DNA of 64,000 nucleotides from Rhodococcus jostii RHA1. Its GTDB lineage: Bacteria; Actinomycetota; Actinomycetes; Mycobacteriales; Mycobacteriaceae. A program made the translations under genes and the position numbers. The notes beneath the pieces were generated by a model. That model was not told the DNA's origin and ran no database searches. It saw only the letters and a program-made list of their open reading frames with translations. The DNA lies in the NCBI RefSeq assembly GCF_000014565.1, contig NC_008268.1, positions 3,906,001 to 3,970,000 of the forward strand. Reading direction: 5' to 3'. This document shows, one piece after another, positions 47,101-55,269 of the stretch (position 1 is its first letter; every line of letters starts with the position of its first letter).

Positions 47101-48951
47101 TCAGTTGTAGAGATCGTGGAGTTCGTCGGAGAAGTTGGTCATCACGACCTTGCGTTTGAGCTTCATGCTCGGTGTGATCTCGCCGTTCTCGACGGTGAGT
47201 TCCCGGTCGAGGATGCGGAACTTCTTGATCTGCTCCCACCGGTTCAGTCCGGCGTTGAGTTCCTCGACGTATCCGCCGATCAGGTTCCGGGTCTCCTGGG
47301 CGTTGGCGATCTCGGCGAGAGACTTGCCGCCCAGGCCGTGATTCTGTGCCCATTCGCCGATCGATTCGGCGTCGAGGGAGATCAGGGCGACGCAGTACGA
47401 CTTCCCTTCGCCGTCGACGATGAGTTCGCCGACGTACGGGCAGATGCCCTTGAACGTGGCTGCCACGGCGGACGGTGCGACGTATTTGCCGTTGGACGTC
47501 TTGAACATGTCCTTCTTGCGGTCGGTGATCCGCAGGTAGCCGTTGTCGTCCATTTCGCCGATGTCGCCGGTGTGGAACCAGCCGTCGTCGGTGAGCGCTT
47601 CGGCGGTGGCGTCGGGGTTCTCGTGGTATCCGCTCATGACGCCGGGGCCCTTGATGAGGATTTCACCGTCGTCGCCGATCCGGGTCTCGGTGCCCGGGAT
47701 GGGCCAGCCGACGGTACCGAACCGGTACGCGGACGGCCGGTTGACGAATGATGCGGCACTGGTCTCGGACAGCCCGTACCCTTCGAGGACGACGATGCCG
47801 ACGGCGTCGAACCATTGCGCGACATCACGATTGAGCGCCGCGGAACCGGAGATGAAGAACTTCAGGCGGCCGCCGAACCGTTCGCGAATCTTGCTGTACA
47901 CCAGCCGATCCGCGACGGCGTGTTGAACCGAGTCGAGCAGCGACGGACTCTTGCCCGCCTGCTTGGCCTTCGACACCCGCAGCCCGACGCCGACGGCCCA
48001 GTCGAAGATCTTCTCCTTCAGCCCGCCCTCCTCGCGCACGGTGGAGACGATCCGCGCATACGCCTTCTCGAAGATGCGGGGGGCCGCGCCCATGAACGTG
48101 GGTTTGACGACCGCGAGATTCTCCACGATCTTGTCGACGCGACCGTCGACCGCCGTCGCGAAACCGATCTGCAGCGGCAGGGTGAGCAGGACCTTCCCGA
48201 ACACATGGGACAGGGGGAGCCAGAGGTATTGCAGGTCGTCGGCGTCGAGGATGCCGGTGGCGTCGATCGCGGCCGCCTCGTACGTCCACGCCGAGTGCGA
48301 CAGCCGCACACCTTTGGGTCTGCCGGTGGTGCCGGACGTGTAGATGAGGGTGGCGAGGTCGTCGGGGGCGATCGCCTCGATCCGGTCGTGCACGGCGTCG
48401 GGTGTCTCGGCGAGCAATTCTTCGCCGAGGTCGTTTAGCTGGTCGAACGTGATCACCCAGTCGTCGTCTCCGGGGTCGCCGTCGATCAGAACGACCTTTT
48501 CGACGTCGCCGAGTTCGCCGCGGTTCTCGCGCAGCTTGGCCAGCTGCGCGTCGTCCTCGGCGAAGACGACGCGGCTGCCGGAGTTGGCGACGATGTAGGC
48601 GACGTCGCCGGCCGTGGTGGTGGGATAGACCGTGGTGGTGGCGGCGCCCGCGCACATGACGGCGAGGTCTGCCAGCACCCACTCGTAGCGGGTGGCGGAT
48701 GCGAGTGCCACCCGCTGCTCGGCCTGCACACCGAGGACGATGAGACCGGCCGCGAGGTTGCGTACACGGTCGCCCGCCTCGGACCAGGTGACGCTGGACC
48801 ACTGCTTCGGGTCCGCCGCGTCGACGTATCGGAACGCCTCGCGGTTGGGTGAGTGGGCCACCCGATCCACGAACAATGCGGCTACCGACGGAGCCCGATT
48901 CTCGATCTTGGAGCGGTCAATGACCTCGTCCGACGCACGCTGAGCTGCCAT
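47101..48951 (-). CDS. fadD15: FadD15-like long-chain fatty-acid-CoA ligase
   Basis: Activates fatty acids to acyl-CoA through an acyl-adenylate. The 616-residue protein has the AMP-binding motif LIYTSGTTGRPKG (about residues 190-202), the linker motif YGLSETSAA and the FACS region DGWFHTGDIGEMDDNGYL followed by RKKDMFKTSNGKYVAP. The form is that of the ACSL/FadD15 group. A TAAGAT hexamer ends 6 bases before the ATG with no Shine-Dalgarno site, so the transcript may be leaderless. Confidence 0.93.
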   Translation of the reverse strand: MAAQRASDEVIDRSKIENRAPSVAALFVDRVAHSPNREAFRYVDAADPKQWSSVTWSEAGDRVRNLAAGLIVLGVQAEQRVALASATRYEWVLADLAVMCAGAATTTVYPTTTAGDVAYIVANSGSRVVFAEDDAQLAKLRENRGELGDVEKVVLIDGDPGDDDWVITFDQLNDLGEELLAETPDAVHDRIEAIAPDDLATLIYTSGTTGRPKGVRLSHSAWTYEAAAIDATGILDADDLQYLWLPLSHVFGKVLLTLPLQIGFATAVDGRVDKIVENLAVVKPTFMGAAPRIFEKAYARIVSTVREEGGLKEKIFDWAVGVGLRVSKAKQAGKSPSLLDSVQHAVADRLVYSKIRERFGGRLKFFISGSAALNRDVAQWFDAVGIVVLEGYGLSETSAASFVNRPSAYRFGTVGWPIPGTETRIGDDGEILIKGPGVMSGYHENPDATAEALTDDGWFHTGDIGEMDDNGYLRITDRKKDMFKTSNGKYVAPSAVAATFKGICPYVGELIVDGEGKSYCVALISLDAESIGEWAQNHGLGGKSLAEIANAQETRNLIGGYVEELNAGLNRWEQIKKFRILDRELTVENGEITPSMKLKRKVVMTNFSDELHDLYN

Positions 48952-49001
48952 GTATCGATCTTAGGAACCGGGGCCGCCCGGGGGAGTGGTTTCGGCGCAG
49001 G

Positions 49002-50312
49002 TCAACTCATCTCGGACGCCATCTTGCGGGGTTTCGCGACGATGGCCAGAGACATGACGGCGGCGATCGCGCACAGTCCGCCCGCGACGTAGAACGCGGA
49101 GTCGTAGCCGCCGAACTGGTCGCGCACCAGTCCCGCGAGGAACGCCACGATGCCGGCGCCGATCTGGTGCGACGCCAGCACCCAGCCGAACACGATGGGT
49201 GCGTCCCCACCGAAGTGCTTGCGGCACAGTGCAACCGTCGGGGGTACTGTCGCCACCCAGTCGAGTCCGTAGAAGATGACGAACGCGATCATCGGCGGGT
49301 GCACGGTGTTCGCGAACAGGATCGGCAGCAGCATCAGCGAGATCCCGCGCAGCAGGTAGTAGATGCCGAGGAGCTTGCGTGAATCGAATCGGTCGGTGAA
49401 CCACCCCGACGCGATGGTGCCGATCACGTCGAAGATCCCGATCACCGCGAGCAGGCCCGCCGCCGCCGTCACCGGCATGCCGTGGTCGTGCGCGGCCGGG
49501 ACGAAGTGGGTTCCGACGAGTCCGTTGGTGCTCGCCCCACAGATGGCGAACGTGCCGGCCAGCAGCCAGAACACCCGGGTCCGCGCCGCCGACACCAGCA
49601 CGGTCACGGCCCGGCCCGCGGCACCGCCGCGACCGGTCGGGGCGGGTGGTTCCGCGACGTAGTCGGGTCCGGCGCCGTACGGCACCGTCCCGACGTCGGA
49701 CGGCCGGTTGCGCAGGAACACGAGCACCAGCGGTACGACGGCGAGGGCCGCGAACGACACCGTCAGCGCCACGGCCTGCCAGTTGTAGTGCTCGGCGACC
49801 ATCGCGAGGACCGGCAGGAACACCAGCTGTCCGGCGGCGCTGCCCGCGGTGAGGATGCCGGTGACGAGGCCGCGGCGGGCGACGAACCAGCGGTCGACGA
49901 CGGTGGCCACGAAGGCGAGCGCCATCGAGCCGGTGCCCAGCCCGACGAGTACGCCCCACAGCAGTACGAGTTGCCAGGTGGCGGTCATGAAGACGGTCAG
50001 TCCGCTGCCGGCGGACACCAGGACCAGCGCCGCGGTGACCACCCGCCGCATGCCGAAGCGTTCCATGAGCGCCGCCGCGAACGGCGAGGTCAGCCCGTAC
50101 AGCACCAGGTTGATCGACACCGCGGAGGAGATGCTCGCCCGCGACCAGCCGAAGTCCTCGTGGAGTGGGTCGATCAGGATGGAAGGCGCCGCCCGGAAGC
50201 TGGCGGCCCCCACGAGGGCGAGGAACGCGACGGCGGCGACCAGCCAGGCGTAGTGGAGGCGCGGCGGGGCGGTTCGGGCAGGAGGTGCCGGGGGCGCGAT
50301 TTCGGACGTCAC
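49002..50312 (-). CDS. MFS transporter (monocarboxylate/oxalate-formate type)
   Basis: A 436-residue major facilitator protein with twelve hydrophobic segments in two halves. The look (DFGWSRASISSAVSINLVLYGL, ALMERFGMRRVV) is that of the monocarboxylate/OFA group, so organic acids are possible substrates. The start is GTG at 50312. It is divergent from a GlxA-type regulator, 71 bp apart, which is its probable regulator. Confidence 0.9.
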   Translation of the reverse strand: MTSEIAPPAPPARTAPPRLHYAWLVAAVAFLALVGAASFRAAPSILIDPLHEDFGWSRASISSAVSINLVLYGLTSPFAAALMERFGMRRVVTAALVLVSAGSGLTVFMTATWQLVLLWGVLVGLGTGSMALAFVATVVDRWFVARRGLVTGILTAGSAAGQLVFLPVLAMVAEHYNWQAVALTVSFAALAVVPLVLVFLRNRPSDVGTVPYGAGPDYVAEPPAPTGRGGAAGRAVTVLVSAARTRVFWLLAGTFAICGASTNGLVGTHFVPAAHDHGMPVTAAAGLLAVIGIFDVIGTIASGWFTDRFDSRKLLGIYYLLRGISLMLLPILFANTVHPPMIAFVIFYGLDWVATVPPTVALCRKHFGGDAPIVFGWVLASHQIGAGIVAFLAGLVRDQFGGYDSAFYVAGGLCAIAAVMSLAIVAKPRKMASEMS

Positions 50313-50383
50313 GACGGTAAGTCTGCGGGACGTCGTCTCGCCGGAACAGTTGCCGGAATGACAACATGTGAAAGAATCTGGCC

Positions 50384-51376
50384 ATGGTCGAACGTCATCG
50401 TGTGGTTGTGCTCGCCCTGGACGGTGTGATCCCGTTCGAACTCGGCATTCCGTCGCGAGTTTTCGGACGGGCGCAGGACGCCGACGGGAATCCGCTGTAC
50501 GAGGTGCAGACCTGCACGGCCGACGGACGGCCCGTGCGTTCGGACGCCGATTTCTCGGTGTCCGTCGATCACGGGCCCGAATTGCTGGCCGAGGCCGACA
50601 CGGTGGTGATCCCGGCGTCCTACGAACTCGGCCCGGCCTACGACGACGGGCATCTGCCCCCGAACCTCGAGGCGGCTCTCGCCTTCGTCCGGCCCGGCAC
50701 GCGCTACGTCTCCATCTGCACCGGCTCCTACATCCTCGCCGCGGCCGGGCTGCTCGACGGATTGCGCGCGACCACGCACTGGCGGAACGCCGAACACTTC
50801 CAACGCACCTATCCGCGGGTCCGGGTCGATCCCGACGTGCTGTTCGTGGACGAGGGGCACATCCTCACCTCGGCAGGTGTCGCGGCCGGACTCGACCTCT
50901 GCCTCCACATCGTGCGCCGCGACCACGGCTCCGACGTCGCCAATCAGGTGGCGCGCCGCTGCGTCGTCCCACCGTGGCGCGACGGCGGGCAGGCGCAGTA
51001 CATCGAGCGGCCGATTCCGGAGACCACGGCGGAGTCCACCGCGACCACCCGGGACTGGGCGCTGGATCGGCTGGGTGAGTCGCTGACGCTGAGCCGGCTG
51101 GCCGCGCACGCGAACATGAGCGTCCGCACGTTCACGCGGCGGTTCGGTGAAGAGGTCGGCACCACCCCGAACCGCTGGCTGATCACCCACCGGGTCGACC
51201 GCGCGCGACAACTCCTCGAGACCACCGACCTGTCCGTCGACGTCATCGCCCGCGAGGTCGGTTTCGGGACTGCGGTGTCCCTGCGTCAGCACATGGGCTC
51301 CGTGCTCGGCGTCCCCCCGTCGGCGTATCGCAGAACGTTTCGGGGCCGGGCGCTCACGACGAAGGCATCGGCGTAG
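50384..51376 (+). CDS. GlxA-family AraC regulator with DJ-1/PfpI-like domain
   Basis: A 330-residue regulator. The N-terminal DJ-1/PfpI-like domain (residues 1-185) keeps the nucleophile-elbow region SICTGSYILAAAGLLDG. The C-terminal AraC HTH is at about 225-320 (MSVRTFTRRFGEEVGTTPNRWL; REVGFGTAVSLRQHM). These regulators respond to amino-acid-derived or quaternary-ammonium compounds. It is divergent from the MFS gene and its 3' end overlaps the next membrane-protein gene by 23 bp. Confidence 0.92.
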   Translation: MVERHRVVVLALDGVIPFELGIPSRVFGRAQDADGNPLYEVQTCTADGRPVRSDADFSVSVDHGPELLAEADTVVIPASYELGPAYDDGHLPPNLEAALAFVRPGTRYVSICTGSYILAAAGLLDGLRATTHWRNAEHFQRTYPRVRVDPDVLFVDEGHILTSAGVAAGLDLCLHIVRRDHGSDVANQVARRCVVPPWRDGGQAQYIERPIPETTAESTATTRDWALDRLGESLTLSRLAAHANMSVRTFTRRFGEEVGTTPNRWLITHRVDRARQLLETTDLSVDVIAREVGFGTAVSLRQHMGSVLGVPPSAYRRTFRGRALTTKASA

Positions 51377-52754
51377 ATCCCGAGTCCTGTTCGGTGGCTG
51401 TGCGGGCCGGGCGGATGAGCAGTTCGAGGGCCGCGAGCGCGAGTAGCGCGATGAAGACGATCCACAGCACGACCAGTCCGGTGGGGTAGCGCCAGAACAC
51501 CAGAAGCAGAGCCGCTATACCGATGATGGTGCAGCGCAGTGGAACTCGAAGCTGGTTGGCCCACCGTTCCACTTCGTTCGGCGGTCGGCCCGCGCCGGAT
51601 TTGCGGACGAAGTCCAGTGCCTGACCATAGCCGCGACGCACGGCGGTCGCGGACGACGAGCCGCCGGTGAGGAAGGCTCCGATCGCGATCACCAGACCGA
51701 GGACCGCGACCGCGCGCAGGCTCGTCCGCAACGGCACCAGGACGGTGTCGATGACCGCCGTCGCCGCGTCGGGCGACAGGATGTCCGGTGGGACACTGTC
51801 GAGGTAGATCGCGCGTCCGATGAGTATCCCGATTGCGAGGACGAGCATTCCCAGTGCGATCGCCAGGCCGGCGAGGGAGAGGGCGCGCAGCCGACGGCCT
51901 CTGGGGGCGACGGCGACCGCGGCGGCGGCGCACGCGATGCCCAGCCACGGCAGGATCGCCGAGGCCTTGTCGAGGGCGTTGACGGCTCGCTGCGCCTTCA
52001 CCAGTTCGGGTGATTGGAACAGCACGAATTGTTTGTCCACGGAGGGGATCTTGTCGGCGAACGCGAAACCACGCTCGGTCAGCGCGGCCTTGACCCTGTC
52101 GATGACGGTGCCGAGGGAGATGCTGACGGTGCCGCTCTGGTCGACCTCCACCGAGCTGAGGCCGTAGTTGCCCGTCATCACCGCCACGAGTGCGTTGTGC
52201 GCCGAACGGTTCGCCTGGATCCACAGGTCCTCGAACTGCTGGGACTGCACGAGTGAGCTGACGGTGTCGTGGACGAAATTCTTTGCCTGGCTGGTGATGA
52301 CCGGTGCGAGGCCGACGACGGCCGCGTCCAGCCGGGGCGCGTTCGCAGCGAGATTCGAGACGTCGGTCAGTGCCGTCAGTGCTTCCTTGGTGAGCCCTTC
52401 GACATCGACTCGGGCGAAGATCTCGTCGGTGATCTGGTTCGTGATGTCTGCCTGGAGGGCCGGATTCGAACCCAGGGGGGCCACCGTGCTCACGTAGCGG
52501 TCGGTGTCGAGGATCTGACTTCTCGTGAAGCGCGCGGTGACCGACGCGAGCGCGAGAACGGCGACCAGCACCAGAAGGATCGCCACCGCCGTCCAGCGCA
52601 ATCCGTTCCGGGGTGGGCGGGAGACCGGTTCTGCCGGAACACCCGCGGCGGCGCCCGCGGCCTGTCCGCGCAGCGTCGCCACCTCGTCGCGCAACCGGAG
52701 GAGTTCGGCGCGTTCGTCCTTGTCGAGTGAGCCGGTGCTCGTGCCGTCTTCCAT
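51354..52754 (-). CDS. Large integral membrane protein, function unknown
   Basis: A 466-residue protein. A short coiled segment (LRLRDEVATLRGQ) comes before the first membrane helix (about residues 55-73). A long extracytoplasmic domain follows (about 75-265), then about five more helices to residue 445. The extracytoplasmic part has regular helices typical of an actinobacterial membrane family without a known role. The ORF ends inside the convergent GlxA gene. Confidence 0.8.
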   Translation of the reverse strand: MEDGTSTGSLDKDERAELLRLRDEVATLRGQAAGAAAGVPAEPVSRPPRNGLRWTAVAILLVLVAVLALASVTARFTRSQILDTDRYVSTVAPLGSNPALQADITNQITDEIFARVDVEGLTKEALTALTDVSNLAANAPRLDAAVVGLAPVITSQAKNFVHDTVSSLVQSQQFEDLWIQANRSAHNALVAVMTGNYGLSSVEVDQSGTVSISLGTVIDRVKAALTERGFAFADKIPSVDKQFVLFQSPELVKAQRAVNALDKASAILPWLGIACAAAAVAVAPRGRRLRALSLAGLAIALGMLVLAIGILIGRAIYLDSVPPDILSPDAATAVIDTVLVPLRTSLRAVAVLGLVIAIGAFLTGGSSSATAVRRGYGQALDFVRKSGAGRPPNEVERWANQLRVPLRCTIIGIAALLLVFWRYPTGLVVLWIVFIALLALAALELLIRPARTATEQDSGSTPMPSS

Positions 52755-52760
52755 TGCGGA

Positions 52761-53159
52761 TCAGATCACTTCGGGGTTCCAGGTGGCGACCGCCCAGATC
52801 ACGACGGCGTTCAGCGCGATGATCGTGATCGCCCACAGGGGGTAGTAGGGCAGCCACAGGAAGTTGACGAAGATCGACAGGGCGCACAGCACCATCGCGC
52901 CGACACGCGCCCAGGTAGCCCCGGTGAACAGTGCCGCGCCGACGGCCGCGACGATCACGCCGAGCACGAGATGGATCCAACCCCAGGTAGTGACGTCGAA
53001 TTGGTAGGTGTACTCGATGCCGACGACGATCACGTCGTCCTTGGCTACCGCGGAGATCCCCTGCAGGAATTCGAGCACGCCGACGGTGACGAGAAGAACC
53101 GCCCCGCCCATCGACGTTCCCTTTGCCACACCTTGCTTGACCAGCGATTCATCGGACAT
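52761..53159 (-). CDS. DUF7144-like four-helix membrane protein, paralog A
   Basis: A 132-residue membrane protein with four hydrophobic segments. The family features are WGWIHLVLGVIV, LFTGATWARVGAM and NFLWLPYYPLW. Function unknown. The ATG at 53159 is fixed by AGAGGA six bases upstream. It is 6 bp after the large membrane-protein gene's start on the same strand and is divergent from a close paralog that has the same N-terminus (MSDESLVKQGVA). Confidence 0.85.
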   Translation of the reverse strand: MSDESLVKQGVAKGTSMGGAVLLVTVGVLEFLQGISAVAKDDVIVVGIEYTYQFDVTTWGWIHLVLGVIVAAVGAALFTGATWARVGAMVLCALSIFVNFLWLPYYPLWAITIIALNAVVIWAVATWNPEVI

Positions 53160-53324
53160 GACCATTCCTCTTTCGTCAACGTACGAAATGAACTGGCGAA
53201 AGTAAGTATCCTCCGCCGGATCACCCCTTGTCAGGAAGATGACCGGACGGGCGCGTATTGACCTTGCTCGACGCGGCGACGGAAAATATTTGCAGGCCAA
53301 GGTTTGTCCGGGAAGGGGATCGCC

Positions 53325-53732
53325 ATGTCCGACGAGTCGTTGGTCAAGCAGGGGGTCGCGGCCGCGACGTCCATGGTGGCGGCGATAGTTTTGCTCACTA
53401 TCGGAATTCTCCATGTGCTGTCGGGAATCTCGGCACTCATGCAGGACGACCTCGTCGTGGCGGGCCCCGAGTACATCTACCAGTTCGACACGACCGCGTG
53501 GGGTTGGATTCACCTGGTGCTCGGTGTGATCGTTGCGGCCGTCGGTGTCATGTTGTTCACCGGGGCGACGTGGGCCCGTGTCGGCGCCATGGTGATCTGT
53601 GCTCTCTCGCTCCTCGCCAATTTTCTGTGGCTGCCCCACTACCCGTGGTGGTCGGTGGTCATGATCGTGCTGGACGTGTTCGTGATCTGGGCTGTCGCGA
53701 CATGGAAGCCGGGCTATGAGGAGCGGCTCTAG
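53325..53732 (+). CDS. DUF7144-like four-helix membrane protein, paralog B
   Basis: A 135-residue paralog of the divergent gene 165 bp away. Identical stretches include MSDESLVKQGVA, WGWIHLVLGVIVAAVG and LFTGATWARVGAM. Four hydrophobic segments are visible. The ATG at 53325 follows GGAAGGGGA. It arose by an inverted duplication and shares the intergenic region with paralog A, so the two may be expressed together. Confidence 0.85.
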   Translation: MSDESLVKQGVAAATSMVAAIVLLTIGILHVLSGISALMQDDLVVAGPEYIYQFDTTAWGWIHLVLGVIVAAVGVMLFTGATWARVGAMVICALSLLANFLWLPHYPWWSVVMIVLDVFVIWAVATWKPGYEERL

Positions 53733-53758
53733 GTCGCGAACCCGTCGAGTACCGGTTG

Positions 53759-54313
53759 TCAGGGCGCCGCCGAGTCACGGGCGATCCCGGGCTTTCGCCG
53801 CCAGCGAACCGACGCGGTCAGCACCCGGATGCCCAACGAGATCAGGATCAGGTTGCCGATGAGTTGTGCCGACACCACCGCCCTCGCGGTCTCCGTGGAG
53901 GCCACGATGTCACCGAATCCGACTGTGGTGAATACCGTCAGGGTGAAATAGAGGGCGTCGAGGCGGGTCAATACTTCGCTGAAGTTGTCCGGCCCCGATT
54001 GCGAGAGCAGAAAGTACGTCGTCGCGTAGGCGACGAGGTAGACCCCCACGGTGACGGCCAACGCCTCGACCGCCTGCGCGACCGGGTACTCGGCACGCAG
54101 CACCCTGCGGATCTGCCAGACATACACCGCGCAGACCACAGCGAGACCCCCGACCACCAGGGACACGGTGCGCAGGTTGTCGACCGTGGTGAAGGGCAGC
54201 AGGAAGTATGCGCTCACCAGCACTGCCGTGGCGCACACCGGGCGCAGGATCGCCGGAACCAGCACACGCGCCCGCGCATGTCGGGAGAGACTTCGCACGC
54301 CGTCCTCGTCCAT
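53759..54313 (-). CDS. Potassium channel, single-pore type
   Basis: A 184-residue ion channel. The selectivity filter is in the pore loop FTLTVFTTVGFGDIVAS (TVGFGD). Three hydrophobic segments precede the pore and one follows, so it is not a minimal two-helix KcsA type. No ligand-binding RCK domain is attached. The ATG at 54313 is used; the longer frame upstream is not coding. Confidence 0.88.
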   Translation of the reverse strand: MDEDGVRSLSRHARARVLVPAILRPVCATAVLVSAYFLLPFTTVDNLRTVSLVVGGLAVVCAVYVWQIRRVLRAEYPVAQAVEALAVTVGVYLVAYATTYFLLSQSGPDNFSEVLTRLDALYFTLTVFTTVGFGDIVASTETARAVVSAQLIGNLILISLGIRVLTASVRWRRKPGIARDSAAP

Positions 54314-54470
54314 CGACACCGCCCGGATCACCACCTTCTCGGCGATGGTGCGACTTGAAATTGCCACCTCCAGTTTCCGCCGATCGAGGAGCCGACCAGA
54401 GCGCTTTGGCCGTCTTTGCGCCTCGGAGCGCACCCACGCGTCGATCGACACGGTTTCGGAGCAACCGGAT

Positions 54471-55253
54471 TCACACCCCGAGTTCGCTACCCGGGTGCAA
54501 CTCCACCGCAACGACACCCGCCCGCTCGGCGTGGTGGACGAACTCCCCGCCCGGGCCGAAGAACAACCGGGGTCGCACGGCGTCGAGGCCGATCGGCCAC
54601 AGTGTGCCGTAGTGGATCGGCACCGCCAGGCCCGCCTCCACCAGGCGTGCGACGACCGCGGCGCGAGTCGGGTCGAGGTGACCCTTGCCGAGGGTCGGAC
54701 CCCAGCCGCCGACGGGTAGCAGCGCGAGGTCGACAGGGCCGACGTGGTCGGCGAGGTCGGGGTACAGGTCGGTGTCGCCGGCAAAGTAGGTCCGCCGGTC
54801 ACCCTCGACGACGTACCCGACCGCGGGCGCGATCTGCGGGCCGCGCGGCCAGCGCCTGCCGTCGTGTAGGGCGGGCACGGCGCGCACGGCGACGTTGCCG
54901 ATCCTTGTCTCGTCGCCCGGCCTCAGCAGCACCAGGCGGTCGGCGAACTGGCGCAGCGCGGGCAGGCCGTCGACCGCCCGCCACGGGGCCACGATCGGGA
55001 CGTCGGGATCGAGCAGCCGCAGCGACGGCAGGTGCGCATGGTCCGCGTGCAGGTGCGAGAGCAGGACGGCGTCCGGGTTGCGCACGTGCGGCCCGATCGG
55101 TGCGGGCCCTCGGCGGCGGCGTAGGTGCGCGACGTGGTCGGTCAGCACCGGATCGGTCAGGACGACCGTCCCGCGGTCCACGATCAGCGCGCTGGAATGT
55201 CCGAGCCAGCGCACACCGGGTGCGGCGGCAACTGGACCCGGCGTTGCGCTCAC
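54471..55253 (-). CDS. MBL-fold metal-dependent hydrolase (UlaG/NAPE-PLD-like)
   Basis: A 260-residue metallo-beta-lactamase-fold protein. It has the dimetal motif LLSHLHADHAH (HxHxDH type), WLGHSSALI at the start of the fold, YFAGDTDLYPDL, and a later His (VPIHYGTLWP). The arrangement is that of the UlaG/NAPE-phospholipase D group. The start is GTG at 55253, only 16 bp from the divergent holin/phosphatase gene, so the two share one promoter region. A phospholipid substrate is possible but not shown. Confidence 0.88.
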   Translation of the reverse strand: MSATPGPVAAAPGVRWLGHSSALIVDRGTVVLTDPVLTDHVAHLRRRRGPAPIGPHVRNPDAVLLSHLHADHAHLPSLRLLDPDVPIVAPWRAVDGLPALRQFADRLVLLRPGDETRIGNVAVRAVPALHDGRRWPRGPQIAPAVGYVVEGDRRTYFAGDTDLYPDLADHVGPVDLALLPVGGWGPTLGKGHLDPTRAAVVARLVEAGLAVPIHYGTLWPIGLDAVRPRLFFGPGGEFVHHAERAGVVAVELHPGSELGV

Positions 55254-55269
55254 ACCCTTACGATTCCAG

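Noticed and set aside
52460..52490. GGATTCGAACCC, which looks like a tRNA T arm
   Set aside because: No acceptor or anticodon stem can be folded around it and it lies inside the coding frame of the large membrane protein.
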